From assembly GCA_025345505.1 (NCBI GenBank), contig JANVCC010000017.1, positions 190,315 to 254,314 of the forward strand: a stretch of DNA of 64,000 bases, read 5' to 3'. Positions 1-13,821 of this stretch are shown here, piece after piece (the stretch's first letter is position 1; the number at the start of each line of letters is the position of its first letter). Source of the DNA: Todiramphus chloris collaris (lineage: Eukaryota > Chordata > Aves > Coraciiformes > Alcedinidae). Below the pieces are notes generated by a model. That model was not told the origin of the DNA. It made no database searches and worked only from the letters and a program-made list of their open reading frames with translations. The position numbers and the translations under genes were made by a program.

Positions 1-350
1 AAGCTGTCGTATGAGGAAAGGCTGAGAGAACTGGACTTGTTCAGCCGTGAGAAAAGAAGGCTTAGGGGACACAACTTCTCTGCATGTTCCACTATTTAAA
101 GGGTGGCTTTAAAGAAGATCTTTAAAGAAGATTCTAATCAGATGCCAGAGGTAAATTTTTCACAATGAGAAAAATCAGCCATTGGAATAATCTCCCCAGG
201 GAAGTTGTGATTCCCCAAGATTGAACGCTTTAAAGATTTGGCTGTACAGGGTGCTGGGCCATCCTGTCTAGACCATGCTTTTGCCCAGAAAGTTTGGAAC
301 ATAAGATCCTTGAGGTCCTTTCCAAGATAATATTCTATGATTCTATCATA
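1..350 (+). mobile_element. CR1 LINE, 5'-truncated 3' end
   Basis: This is the 3' terminal part of a chicken-repeat-1 (CR1) non-LTR retrotransposon in plus orientation, continuing off the left edge of the window. It opens with the region coding for the ORF2 C-terminus ('tatgaggaaaggctgagagaactg', the conserved [16 protein letters not shown] stretch). It ends with the family's short 3' UTR: 'gaggtcctttccaaga' followed by 'attctatgattctat' near 333-348. The reading frame is broken by indels, including a duplicated 'tttaaagaagat' near 110-130. The copy is therefore old and inactive. The orientation and the characteristic terminal octamer repeats make the family call secure; the subfamily is not determined. 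Confidence 0.9.
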
Positions 351-1290
351 TTGGAAGTGGTGACAAAGAAGAGAATCAGAAAGTAGCCTGTTTGTCTTCC
401 TTTTTCATGAAGCACTTAATAAGTACAGTGTTATATATGACAAATCATATTAAATCCTGTTTTCATGAACACATTTTCCTACAATAGAAAATAGCAGTGT
501 ATATAAAACACTAACTACAGATGTTTTGATTTATCTTAATGAATCCTAATACCATCATTCTCTAGCTATTAGGGTATCATATTCTTATACAAAACTTAAA
601 AGCATTCATACCCTTTTCCTTAATTGAATACATCTAACTAAAAATTTTCCAATATATTTTAGAAGACTAAAAAGTGATCACGCATGTTTTCGCTTCTTAG
701 TTATTAGTATTTCTTACAATGTACCACAACCCGGAAATTTATGAAGGGCATCAAGTTTTATAATACAAGAAAGTCAGTAACCTTTAATGAAATACAAGTT
801 CATAACTGAATGGTGATCATTTCAACTTCTATTTGTTAACAGAAGGAAAAAACACAGTCCTAGACATGAACTTATCCCTACATTGAACAGACAAAAGCAT
901 TTGCTTTTGATACATATTGATAAAATGCTGGTTTAAGACAATCGTCTTGGAAGAAGAGTACATGGTAAAACTAGTGAACTTTTACATCTCACCAGGCTTT
1001 TGGACAGATCTGCAAGTAGAATCAATGAAAAAAAAAATTTATGTGATGTGCCCCTTTGTGCCTGCCCTGCCCCCCAGCATTTTCCTCCTTTCCTCTGCAG
1101 AAAGAGTAAGTCTTCATCTTAATGAGGGTAATGATGAGCTTCTTGTCTATAACTGCATTGAATTTAACATAATATTTTAAATTGTACCATTAGAGGATAA
1201 AGCCGTTTTTAAGTCTAATACTATCTGAACATACATTTAACTGACTATGAATTCTGAATCTCCAATAACAACATGAGTTCCACAGTTGAC

Positions 1291-1389
1291 ACTTTTTTTT
1301 TTTTTTTTTTCTTTTTTTATATAATTTTTTTTTTTTTTTTTTAAATTTTTTAAAAAGTTCTTTTTTTGATTTTTTTTTTTTTTTTTTTC
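1291..1389. repeat. T-rich low-complexity tract
   Basis: Several T homopolymers of about 17-22 bases are separated by short 'atata', 'aaa' and 'gttc' interruptions, ending in 'cccctcag'. The tract resembles a long polypyrimidine run followed by an acceptor-like CAG. No open exon follows, so I read it as simple sequence only. Confidence 0.85.
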
Positions 1390-3399
1390 CCCTCAGTTAC
1401 AAATGAATTTGTGACTCCTGTAGAAACTGTTGAAAAGGCCCCTTAAGAAAGTGAAAGATCTTATTCAAAACATTATGGACTTCTGAGAAGGAAGTGAGAA
1501 TCATATTCACATATTGTATTTGAGGTCCTAGTGTATTATGTTTCCTAAACTAAACAAAACAACAACAAAAAGCTTTGCAGCATATGCAAATATTTCTCCT
1601 TTTTCCAATTTCTTTTTTTGTTGATCTTACATGAGGGTTCCTTCACCTGAGCTGTAGCATCTGTCCTTCAAACTCATCTATTAAACTAGCTTAATTCATA
1701 TGAAGAATGAAACATTCATCATACTGAAGGAGCAGGCTGGCTCTGTAACTCAATGCATACACCTGGGATCCTCAAAGCCTTAAAAGACAGTAGTGGGCCA
1801 GTATTGAGTGTCATGTCTCTTCTTGGTTTTTAGCAAAAGTCTGATGGCAGCATGACAAGACCCTGGTTTGCTGTGTAGCTCAGTAAAGTCCCATAGTATC
1901 ATCTACTCTGTCGTAGTGCTTTTTTTTTTGATTCATTTTTGTTGTACACACCTGCTGCTTCCTGTAGTATACTTAGACTGAAAACTTTGCCTTTAGTATT
2001 TATACTGCACTCAGACCAGCAGTGACCCGGCTTACAAAGCTCCTTGTGTTAATACTGTCAAGTACAGAGATACATCATAATAACTATAGAATCCTATAGA
2101 TAGAAATATGCTTTAAGGTTTCAGTAAGAGCAAAGACATGTCTAGTTAGCTAAATAATGATAATATATCTTTTAAGTTTTCAGAAGTATTCAATATTATT
2201 TCTAAAGATTTTATAAGTGTAGCTTAGACCAAGAAATCCTTTAAAAACTAAATAGGTAAGTTGTTAAAGGAAGAACAAACAGAGATTAAAGGAGATGAAA
2301 GAAACTATTTGTAAATCTGCTACTGGGAATACAAGGAAAATAAAAGCTTCATTCAACATCCAGATAGAATATAAATGCATTGGCTCTCTATTGTGTGCAG
2401 TCCTATGACCCCTTCACGTTACTCTCTATGCGCTGCTTATTCAGTGTTCTGCTTGCACTGGATTCCTGTGAGCAAAAGATACTACAAATAACTTTAATCT
2501 TTCTTAGTACAATCTATACATACTTGTTGTTAGTAATTATATTAAGCTCTAAAGGAAATTTAAGGTACACTGTATAGCTAATATACAGTGTTTTTTCTTC
2601 TGTCATTGATCACTGAAACAAATACTATAGTTCAAAGAAAGTAAAGCAAATCTATAACTACAACAGTTTATAATATAAAATAAAAGAAATTAAACAACAA
2701 AACCAAACCACCCTGTATTAGTACAATTTCTTTCTGAACTCAACCAGTTGTTGTATTTGCATGCTAGTTGAATAGTTGTAAACCGAACAGTCAGCAGAAA
2801 GAATAAAATGGTCCCAAGGCCAATTATAGAAAATATTCAGTTATCCAGTCATAACTATTACAGCTTGGATGAAATTAACACTCGCTATTGTTTTTCACAA
2901 CAACAAAGATTCTATCTGTTAATAATCACTCCTTCTAGCAGATCTCCCCTCCCGCATCCCTGTCTTTACTGAGTCACTAGCTGGAGTGAGCAGAGATCAG
3001 TATCTTGTGGGAGAACAACTTGTGTCCCAGCACATAAGCAGAAATTCAGACTCAGAGCCCACTCCCTTAAAGTGCTGCTTCTGAGGGAAGTCAGATCTGG
3101 AAAGGAGCATGGTAGGAAGAAATATAACAAGGACTCATATTAGTAACTGTGGGAATGAAAAAAAATTGTCCAATTCTGGACACTTAACAAATGGAATATG
3201 AAGAAAATATGAAGAAGTATGAATGGCCATTCTTAAGAAAACTTTACTATTTCAAGATTAGTTTTTATCTTAGATCAGGACAAAATGTTGACATTTCAAA
3301 ACAATTAATTCATTTTCATAGTTCAAGTAAATTAAGTGAATGTTTTTACATTAACAAGAAGACTTTTTTTTTGCTGTTGTTCAGTAAGTCAAATTAACA

Positions 3400-3478
3400 T
3401 TGGGGTTTTAGGGGGTTTTGTTTGTTTGTTTTTTTGTTTTATTTGTTTGGGTTTGTTTTGGTTTTTTGTTTGTTTTGG
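3400..3478. repeat. G/T-only low-complexity tract, (GTTT)n-like
   Basis: The tract is almost entirely T and G, with interspersed GTTT, GGTTT and GGGTTT units. It is one of several tracts of this type in the window; the others are at about 13753-13821, 32773-32828 and, as the complement, 6957-7024, 23741-23924, 47473-47545 and 50149-50235. Confidence 0.8.
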
Positions 3479-6400
3479 TAAAGAAAAATAAAAATCAAGA
3501 CACATGAGAATTAAACAATATTTCCTTAGAGTGACTAGACTGCTTATGAGATCTTTATATCAAATTCTTATTTTTATTCTGTGAACAAATTATATTTCAT
3601 ATAATGTTCCCTCTAGCTAACAGAGAAAACCCTAATGCAACATGGATAAAGTAAAAGCTAATAGCCTCTCACTCCCCATAACAAAGCCATCAATCCCAGT
3701 AAAGAATAAGGGGCCCACCCACACATCCAACTTGGCAGAGGGGTAAGAATAGGGGAGGGGAAAAAAAAAAACCAACCAACCAAACAAAAACAAAATAGAA
3801 GGGGAAACTAAACTGGAATTTCAGGAAAATTTAAGTATTCTGTAAGAAATTATTGCTTTTCCAGAAGTCACATTTCCAGAGGAAAAATCCACAACAGATC
3901 ATTAAAAGTTGGATAAGTTTGTCATTAAAAATACCCACCACCCAGAAGTGTACTTCTCAAGAGACTTGTAATCTTAGTCATTTCAGTACAGATACACAGA
4001 TGAAGAACATGTTATTCCCCTCTGCAGCTCAAACTACTCATTTGTCTTGTTTCTGGTTTCTCTTTTGAGAATCGAATTCAGAATATATATGATCGTCCAA
4101 CCCAGAAACCTCATATATCCCAAAAGCAAGGAAAAAAAAAACCCACAAGCTCACACAACCAAAGAATGAATAATTTGTTTCAAGGCTTGTATCTTATGTA
4201 CCAGATACTGTATTTTATTTGAAGCAGAGCCATAGGTTTCATACTTGCAACCAGACATTACCTAGACTTCTGAGGCTAGCAAGACTTCTGCTCTTGTTTC
4301 TCCCAGTAACAGTATGCTGGTGGTACTACCAGAATGTGGTAAAACAAGTGGGGCATTACATGGACTTCTAATACAAGGTGAGACACTAACCAGGAGACAG
4401 CTTGTGTTACTTTTGAAATCCAGACATATGTTTATGTGTATATACTCAGAAGGCATTGCAGAGGCACAGGAAATCCTATAAAGCCGGTTACATATAAGTA
4501 CATATAATGTACATATAATGTACATAAAGTACATATAAATAATGGACACTGAGAAAAGCATGTTCTAGTTAAGCACAAGGTTACACAATCCCAAATTTAT
4601 ATCAAATATAGGAAAGACACTTGCCAGATTTACCAAGTCACCTCTCAGGTTACCTGTCACAAACGACATTCTCTGACGCACACACCACAACTCCCCGAAG
4701 TGTAGGCAAAAACAGCGTTAATGTTGTAAATTAAGACACCCAAAAGGTACGAATTAATAGAATTAAGATTGCTTCTGCAAATTTAATAACACCTCTTGAA
4801 CAGATACCATTTTTATACATACTTACAATATATAGCCACATCATTTAATATTAAACCATTCAGTACTTAATTTACTTGTATAATTTAATGGGTGACCTCA
4901 TGCCTTATTTGCTGTGTGCTATTGAGCTGAATTGGGAAAGAACTATCAGCTCCTCTCATGACCCACCTGGTGGCATGCATCACACCAGAATCAAAATGTT
5001 TCCCAATTCTAATTATTTTCCACAGGCATTCATTGAGACAAAGATCTATTATTATCCCAAATACACAGAAAAGGGGTCAAGACAAATGGCGTACAAGGTC
5101 AAAGTATCTGCTTATTTTGGAAATCTAGTTTGAGTTGGATGGGATACAATTATTTACTTCTATGTACCATTACATATTCCCAAACAAGAGTCCTCATTAA
5201 TAAATTTATCTAAAGGGCTCAAGGGCTAAACTGAAGACCATGAAGGCCATCTTCTTTCTCCCAAGAATTTTTTTTCTCTATTACTCCATTTTCCCTTATG
5301 AGCTTCTCTTGTTCTATGTCCCTTCTCCAGCCTGTTCCATTCATATCATGTCACTAATGGACTTCTGAATTCCCAAATCTGTCAGTACCTAATGCAATTC
5401 TCTTTCCTCTGTCCTACCTTCCTTTTAGCAAAGTTACTTCAGTTCTTTTTCCTGCATTTCATGTCCATTATGAAACTCATCGTCCTGCTCCCTGCAGGAC
5501 AGATCCTAGTCTCTCATCTTTTGCCCTGATCTGTTTTTAAATGTGTGCATTAATTTAAGTTTTCACTTATTTTTATAGGTAACAGATGCTATTACGAAAT
5601 ATGTTAAATCATAACAGGCAAGAATTGTCAATTACTATATTTATTAGGTTTGAGCACAAGTAAACCAAATGACTGTAACATGGGGTTTAATGCACTAAAA
5701 AGATCACACAGACATCTGCAGACTTAAAGGACTAATGTCTTCATTAGAGAAAAAGAGTGGCTTGTTTAAAATATTTATGATTCTCAAAGAATCAAGAAAA
5801 AGCATCATCAATATCAGTAACAGCCTTTACAAGTTTTATGGCAAGTACATCTAGACAAGTAAATATTCTCATTTGTAAGCATATTGAGGCAATGAGGGTT
5901 ATACATTCTTTTCTGGCCAGAAAAGAAGTAATAAAACAAAGACAAGCATACTTTTAAAGCAAATACTCCCACAGCTAAGTACAAACTTTGAGTTACAACA
6001 GCATAATCAACTATTAAAGAGATTCTGACATCAAATAGAAATGCCACAAAGCTGAATTTCTTTACTAGTATATTGAAGTAACAACACCTATTAGTCTATG
6101 ACATGTCACAGACAACTCTGCCCCACAAACTTATTAGTAAATGAAAACATATGGCCTTAAATAAGTCCCACAGTGTGGTTAGCATCATCATAGCAAAAGT
6201 CAAGACTATGTCAAACAATCCCAGAGGTAAACATTCAAAAACACAATGCTAAATTCATCAGTGTGTTCTAATCTCATTCAGTAGCCAAGTACCACAAGAG
6301 ATCTCATTAGTAGTGAGTCATTTATCAAAGGCATTCCTCGCACTAAGCCCATGTTTTCAGTAATTCAAGACCAGCACTGAACACTACTGAAAGTGGTTAC

Positions 6401-6956
6401 TTCTCCTTATGGACTAACCTTAGGACTCAGCCATACTTTGAAAAGCATACTGTGTAATTTAGACTATGGGATCAAAACCACAAAGGGTGACAAAGACTGA
6501 TATTTTATACTCAACACTAGCATTACCACAATAAAATAGGTATAACCCCAAAGCTCTAACAGACTCCCTATACAATGCTGCTTTTTCTTTATGAAGACAA
6601 ACTACTGATTTATTCTAAATCTTCCTTTTATATTCTACTCTGTATGATAGCATAATTTTCCTTTCCTTAACTGTACCAGTAACACCTCTTACTATTTTAC
6701 TATATAAATAAGACCAAGCTATAGTCTACCAATAAGAAATGTAATATAAGAAACAAGAAGATGACTTTATGTGTCTTTAGGGAATAGCTCAAAGTCATTT
6801 CTGAAGGCTTAACAATGACTTATCAGAATCTTTACATCTAAGAAAAGTAGTCCTAAATCACTCTAAATAAGAAAAGCCTGTTCTCATCTTTTCCTCCATA
6901 TTCCTATACAAGAGGCAAGCTCTCATCACAGTTTTGGTATTATTGCAGGTGGTCTT

Positions 6957-7024
6957 AAAAAAAAAAAAAAAAAACAGCCAAAACAACCCTAAAAAAAAAA
7001 ACCCAAAAAAACCCAACAAAAAAG
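6957..7024. repeat. A/C-only low-complexity tract
   Basis: A run of about 18 A is followed by mixed A and C units (CCAAAAC, AACCC, AAACCC). Sequencing or assembly slippage in the homopolymer is likely. The open frame across it on the minus strand is an artefact of composition. Confidence 0.8.
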
Positions 7025-7600
7025 GTCCAAAATCAGAAGCACCTGTTGCTGCAGCAATACTTTCACAAACACCTGCCTTGTATCTCCCCATAAGGGGTAT
7101 TACTCAATAGCATACAACAGTGCTGGAGAACAGTAAATGTCTAAAAAAGCTAAGGGTCAAATTCTTAACTTATTTACAACAACTTAAATGTCTGCTAGAA
7201 TGACTAAGAGCAAAATAGGGGTAGAAATGTTACCTTGTTGTCCGGGAAATTAAATACTTCTGTGAAGCTACTCAAGGTGATCTATCTATATTTTCGAAAA
7301 AAATCCTATGTCTCACCCAAACTTCATTCATATACACCAATTTGTGATTTTAAAAGTGATCCATACTTTAGGAATAATATCTTTGCATGAATTAATATCA
7401 CATCTTAGAATAATTATTTTATACTAATTGGTTATCAGGATAAAGGTCACATAATGAGCTTGAATTCTGAAGAATTGTTTAAACAGAGATGCTAAAATGC
7501 TTTCCTTCCTCACCCTTCTCACATCTGCTTTGTATGAGCAGATGCCTAAATTACTGGCACAATTAACTTTTTCCTTCAGTGCTAGAGATTTGTAATAGCA

Positions 7601-7630
7601 ATATATATATATAGGAATATATATATATAG
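7601..7630. repeat. Paired (AT)n blocks
   Basis: Two short (AT)n runs flank 'agga'. The arrangement is self-complementary and could form a small cruciform, but it is probably an ordinary interrupted microsatellite. Confidence 0.75.
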
Positions 7631-9417
7631 AAAGGAAATTAATAAATGTACTATATCCCCTTCCCCCCTAAAAACACTCTTTACAGTTAAATAAAGTAAC
7701 AGTCTGAAATGCACAATTTGAACAGGAACTCTGTATTCAGCACTATAAAAAATCAGGCCAACCCTTTCAGGATTCTATATTTAGATTTAGCTTTGCATAT
7801 TTTAAATTATTCACTTTTATTTTTTATTACCAAAAATATTTGCATTAACTGGGATAACTGTTAAAAATCCAGCAAACCCAAAGCATAGAATTTTTAACAA
7901 ATATTCCCATGTAGTCACCACCATCACTCTGAAACAAACAGAATCGAAGATAAGCAACACATTCTGTATTTTTCTAAACATACTCTAATTCTTCACATGG
8001 ATATAGACAAGTTATTTACTGAGAACAGGGAAATAATATTTTGCTGTCCACTAAGGATGCTTTATACCATGTTATGAAGTGAGAGTTTTCATTTTCTGAA
8101 GCTGTTATGCTTTGTAATGTAAATGTACCAATGAAAGAAGGGTCTCATGACTGCAGATGAATTGCACTACATGAGTGAAATAATTACTGGTGTTCTAACA
8201 AATGAATTTAGTGACTTCAGCACATTTTATATAATGATAAATATAAGCAGCTGGTGCAGGTGTTCTCAAACAGTAGAACATATTTCTTTATTACTTCAAT
8301 TTTACTAATTTATCTGCATAATTTCTTGCATAGTCACATGCAATGACAAGATATGAGTAGGAATGTAAGTTCTGAAGAAGCTAGCTGACATGAAAAATAA
8401 CTCACAAGTATAGCAAAAATAAGGGAATTTTAATCAGAAACATTATAATATTTTTAATTATTATTATTGTTAACATAGAAATGGAGATATATATTGTAAG
8501 ACTTTGAGGTGGCAAAAATAAAAGATATATCTTTGGAAATGTAAATATTGATGATGTGAATGGGAAAGAGTAAATTGTAAGAAACATTTTCCTACACAAA
8601 ATTGTAATAATAATGATATAATTTAATTACCAGGGTGACTCAAGTCTAGTGCTGTTGGCTGTATCAAATACAACAAAATTCTGAAGATCAGTATATACAT
8701 ATGGAGAAAATATAAAGGAAAAAATAACATAAATTCTATATCCCTAAAATGATATCTACCTAATTTTAAAAGCAGTTTACTTACTTGTGCATAGAGTTTT
8801 AAAAAACAGTTTATTAATATTTGATATCCATACCAAGCTACATTAGGAAGAGACACAGGGATCTATAAATCAAGGCCTGACAAAGAGATAAGTCCAATAC
8901 CATCTTCCTGGACTTTTCAGACTAGAGGCCTCTGCTGGCATCCACATAAAAAGGAGGTACAAGCCCAGCGATTGTCAGGATTATACATTTAAGTCTTAAT
9001 TACAAATAGTGATACTTCATCACAGCCTGCTTCAGAAATTACCTTTCATATTTCATTCAAGACAACAGTTTTTTGTTTTTCTTTTAATTGATAAAAGTGC
9101 CAGGTAAATTATGTGCTTAGGCAGACAGACAGCAGAAATAAGAAATCTGTTTTCTAGAGAATTCTCTGTATGTTATTCTATTTACTACAAAGGAATACAT
9201 TTTTATTTTTGTTTGTTTCAGACTACTTTAGTGTGCAGTGATGGAAGCACTACTCTGTTTTTCCATGCAGAATGCATATATCTATATGGAATGATTTTCT
9301 GTTTTCATTTCCTTTGTCCTGCTTACCAAATATATTTTCTATCATCTCCTATTTTATCTTCTATTGCCAAATGTCATCATACATCCCACATGTCCACCTA
9401 TATTTAGACATCTGCAG

Positions 9418-9652
9418 ACAAAAATGCAATGCAGTAATTCTTCCACTGGAATATGTAATGCTTGATAATAGGAACATTCCAGAGAGACCGCTTGTTTTTG
9501 ACATAGACTTGACAATTTCAAATGCTTCTCGTGAAAGACTGCCTGGTTTCCTTCAAGTTTGTATGGCTGGACTTTCAGTAGATCACTTCATAAGAATTGG
9601 TTTCCACTGGAAATTTGAAGGAAGATATTTATATGAGATACGTGGAGAAGGG
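9418..9652 (+). CDS. Candidate internal coding exon, protein not identified
   Basis: A 235-bp open stretch lies between an acceptor-like site (AG at 9416-9417, after a pyrimidine-leaning 'cccacatgtccacctatattt') and a good donor (GGG|GTAAGA, GT at 9653-9654). It would be a phase 2 to phase 0 exon coding for about 78 residues. The translation has balanced composition, including the segments PERPLVFDIDLTISN, RLPGFLQVCMAGLSVD and GFHWKFEGRYLYEIRGEG. This alternation of aromatic and charged residues looks like a beta-rich folded domain rather than random AT-rich translation. I do not recognise the family. The frame stays open upstream to 9272, so the acceptor is uncertain; another polypyrimidine-AG lies at about 9200-9222. 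No partner exon was found nearby. It could also be a pseudo-exon or an exonised relic. Confidence 0.42.
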
Positions 9653-12390
9653 GTAAGAAGCATGGCTAGAATGTTGGTCACGAGAAAATGGCAATGTAAT
9701 ACAAAGCAATGAAGGAAGGCAAAGATAATGAAATGGAGAAAATAGCGTTCTTAAATTTCTGTTTCTAAATGTAACAGCAGATATTCAAAACAGAGGAAGA
9801 AGGATTATACAACTTTGGCAAAGGTGCATGCATTACACATGAGTTAAATAAGAGATGTTACCATTTCATTAGAACCTGTGGTTTGAAACCTTTAAATTCA
9901 GATCAGAGCCTGGCCAACCTTAAGAGTTAGCTCTGAGATAAACCAAAGCATAATATACAAATACATGCAAACTAAATTTTAAGCAGCAGGTCCAAAATGA
10001 GCTTCTCAGATGTTTATTTTCTAAAATACCCTTTTTTTCTTTTTTCTTTTTTTTTTTTTTTTTTTTCTATGAGAAAGTCTGATTGCTTAAGATATTGTTT
10101 TGACGTATAGGTTCATTATTGGTGAACTAGAATTTCCTCCAATGAAAGATTAAGTTGATTTTGGTTTAGTCTGAAAAAAATTGACCTATTTATCTAATAT
10201 TTAAATGTATGAGACTACCATGTTTATGCATACATGATGAAAATTTACTCTTTTAACATAATTTATTTTTATATTGCCACTTTTTTTCACTTTTTTTTTC
10301 AAGGGAAAATGCAGGGATGTAGGAGTATGAACATTAAGTTATCCACCCTGAGGTCTTTCAGCATTTCTATTGACAATTCTCATTTCTACTTTCAATGTCT
10401 TTATTAAAAGCATTTCCTTATGATCCTGAAAGTAGTAAAAGGAGTGGACTGTAAATAATGTCATTGTCACTATATTTCTTAAGTCACAACAAAATTGTTT
10501 CTTTCCAGTGTTTCTTGAGATTGGGAAAGAAATAATTTATGATTTTTTGGTTTTGTTCTGATTTTGTAAGTTTCCTTATTTATCAAACTCCATGTATGTA
10601 ACAGCCTTGTAAACTGAAGTTACAGTCTAGCTGAAATGGAGTGAGAGAATAGTTTCCTCTCTTTGGAAGTAAAATCTTTATTCCTTAGGATTTGGGATGT
10701 TTGCAGTTTTTTGCCCTTTTTAAAACTTTCTTTAATTTCCTATATAGTAAGATAAATTACCTAGTGTAAAAGCATTGCAAAGTATCTCCTTTTTGATCAT
10801 AATACTTTAATGGATACAATTTGTCTGTTCTATTCAGTAATTAGATTTGGAGTCTGCTAATTTAAATAGTCACTGCAGTAATCTCTCTGTAGGAATTTAT
10901 GCAGTGCTGTTATATTAAATCCACAGATATAGTGTATGTAAGTATTCCAAAGAGATCAGACTGTACTTAAGAATAGCTTCAGGAGGTGAGGTTAGCCATT
11001 TGAGTAGGCAAGACTATGGGAATTAATAAACTTTTTAGTATGTATATGTATTAATTAATAAATATTGTTTGCACCCTTGCTTTAATTCATCTTCACAGAA
11101 TTAATATGTTATGCAGTCAGCAGCACTTCCATATTAAATGTTTTGTTCTACAATCAGAGTTCCTACAATCATTACTGCCATCCCTAGCTATCTATGTGCT
11201 AGTACATTATGACAAATTTACAATTAAAAAAAAAAAAAAAAATTGAGGTGATTTTGACATGGTATGTTATACTCAGAACAAATACATTTTAGAATCAACT
11301 GTCCCTAGTCCAGTGTCAGCCTTAAATCATTGATTACCATTATATATGGTCCCAATCAAGAGTCATGAAGGGAAGAAGTTTTACTGTTTATAGGCAAGGT
11401 TGTTTTTCGTCTTTCTACTGCTGCTGCAGGAGAGAAGTTTGGAAGAAAGTTTTAACTGTCTATATCCATGGGAGGACTTAAAAACAAAACCAAAACAGCA
11501 GGCTATAAAATCATGTAGTATTCTAGACAAAACAAGGTTCTATATAATGGAAAAAACCTGAGGTATAAGGTATGCAGAAACATAAGATCCTTGTCTAAAA
11601 AGGGAGAGGGGAGAGAAAGAGCTTTCTGATTACTTTGGAGTATGATTGCGCAGTTCAGATTTAAGTCAAGCAAATTACAGATTTACAGTACAAAGGACAG
11701 TCCCACCATTCCCCAGAATCCTGACATCCTAGTTCCTGTGTCTCAGGTTAAATCTAGCAATGCTGCAACTGCTGAGTCAACTAACTGAAACTACACAGGT
11801 GGAAAAAAGGATTATAATTACTTACAGGCAAGTACAAGAAACAGAAGTGATATGAGAGAGAGTTTGGGAACATGCTGCTGGTGAGGAGGATGGCAGAGGA
11901 TTGTTCATTTTGGCAGCATCCTGTGTCAAAGCAGACTGGATGCACTGCAAAACCTCACCATCAGTGTCAGCTAAAGTTGTTTTTTTTCTTTCTCTCTAGT
12001 TTTTATTTCTCTTTTATAAATATTTGCAGCTGTTTTCTATTTGGATGCTGTGACTATTTTTCTTCGCATTGTTTCATAATCTAAAATGAATTAACGTTTG
12101 TTGTCACTTCCTCTCCCATTTATTACTCTGACTTCCCAGTACATACACTGTTGTCTTTCTTATCAGTCTATCAACCACCAAGTTCAGGTTGTTGCTATCA
12201 CTTCCAAAGTTTGAGAGAATCTCTATGTATCACCACTTACATTATTAAATCTTCTGCTACACGGCCTCTGTCAATATCCCTGTATCTGGTTGGCTGCTTC
12301 TTACAAAATTACCATTTGAAAAAGTGTTTCTGCCTCATATCAGTTTCACTTATTTTGCTCTCTATGACTACCTGAAAAGAAGTTGTAGCA
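9653..12390. other. AT-rich non-coding DNA with poly-T tract
   Basis: If the preceding exon is real, this starts with its intron. It contains an interrupted poly-T tract (about 10031-10067), an 18-base poly-A (about 11226-11243) and otherwise unremarkable AT-rich sequence. The short open frames at 11872-12375 show no motif. Confidence 0.55.
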
Positions 12391-12681
12391 ATGTGGGTGT
12401 TAGTCTCTTCTCTCAAGTAGTAAGTGATAGGACGAGAGGAAACAGACTCAAGTTTCTCCAGGGAAGATTTAGGTTGAACGTTATCTAAATTTTTTCACCA
12501 AAAGGGGTTTTCAAGCACTGGAACAGGCTGCCCAGGCAAGTGGTTTAGTCACCATCCCTGGAGGTATTAAAAGATGGTGGTGCAGAAGGACATGATTTAG
12601 AGGTGGAATTAGCATTGTTAGGTTTACAGTTGGCATCAATGAACTTAAAGGTCTTTTCCAACCTAAATGTTTCTATGATTC
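12391..12681 (+). mobile_element. CR1 LINE 3' fragment
   Basis: A plus-strand CR1 3' end. It contains diverged versions of 'agtgataggacgagagg' (the RMRGNGLK region of ORF2), 'caagcactggaacaggctgcccag' and 'ccctggaggtattaaaagatgg'. It ends with 'aaaggtcttttccaacctaaatg' and 'ttctatgattc'. It is 5'-truncated and frameshifted, and many substitutions mark it as an old copy. Confidence 0.9.
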
Positions 12682-13752
12682 ACAAATTCATCCACAAAGG
12701 TCCCTTTCTGTTATCATTTAAATCCTTCCAAAAGCCTTTTCTATCCATATTTACCTAAAACAATTTTTTTGTGTTTCATACTTTCCCTAGCCTATCAGTG
12801 GGTAGGAAGCATTTTGGGGCTAACAATTAGCATATTGTGGATTCCGCCTTCAGATAAAAAATGATAGCAGAAAATCTCTTCAGTTTCCAAAATGAAAAAG
12901 AAAAGCTAGCACAACGTGTTAGGAAAGAGTCACTTCTTGTAAACTTTTGAGTAACATGATTTTTTTGAATGGAATCTCTTACTGTATTATTTGCCACACA
13001 TTATTTACTGTCCCCATTCTGTTTTACTACATATCACATGCATAATGCAGTCATGCATACTTATACTTCTATAATGAAATCTGCAGTAGGCAACTAGTTC
13101 AATGTTAAGTGGACACTTTGCAGGTGGTATTTTTCTAATACAAGTGTTCTATAACCTCAGTCCAACAATAAATTTACAAAATGCCTGCAACCCTGACTTC
13201 TAGAGTTAAATGAGAATCATCACAGGGCTAAAATAGATACTGCACTTACTGTTGCATTTTTGTGGCCTGGGTAGTCGAGTATTGGTGACCTGTAAAAAGC
13301 ATTCCTTAGGCCCATGCAACAGAGACTACTTTAAAGGTCATTTATGTCATTTATTGCAAGCTAAAACCTTCTCTATTACTACTCAACTTCTTTTCCCAAA
13401 ACTATAGTCCTTCAGCTCCATTTGTTACACCTTCTCCATAAATCATTCAAATCAGTTTGCCAGTTTCAGCAAGAAGAAACATGCAGTAAAAAAATATAAT
13501 TTATATTTGAAATATTTCACAATACACAGTTTTCAGATATTCTGTACCCATGTTTTCCCAGGGTGTCCAAACTATATTTTTACTAAATACTACCTCTACC
13601 TGGCATACATTTCTACCAACATGTTTGTCTAATTCTTCTTTTAACAGGCATATAAGAAAAACAGGCCTCTATAAATTACTTAAAGATCTCAAAGGAAGTT
13701 TACATATATGAATAAATTATCAATAGTCTAACATTTTGGAATAACAATATAA

Positions 13753-13821
13753 GTTGTTTGTGGATTTGTTTTGTTGGGGGTTTTTTGGTGATTAGGTTTG
13801 TTTGGGTTTTGTTTGTTTTTT
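13753..13821. repeat. G/T-only low-complexity tract
   Basis: A purely G/T stretch interrupted by a few A. It contains GGGGGTTTTTTGG and GTTTGTTT units, like those at 3400-3478 and 32773-32828. Confidence 0.75.

Larger units (their letters stand above)
351..9417. other. AT-rich unique non-coding DNA, no gene seen
   Basis: This interval is AT-rich and CpG-poor. It has only short chance open frames without recognisable motifs. Low-complexity tracts inside it are listed separately (1291-1389, 3400-3478, 6957-7024, 7601-7630). A moderately GC-richer patch lies at about 2940-3120 but has no motif I recognise. I see no CR1, LTR, tRNA or exon that I can support here. Confidence 0.6.
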
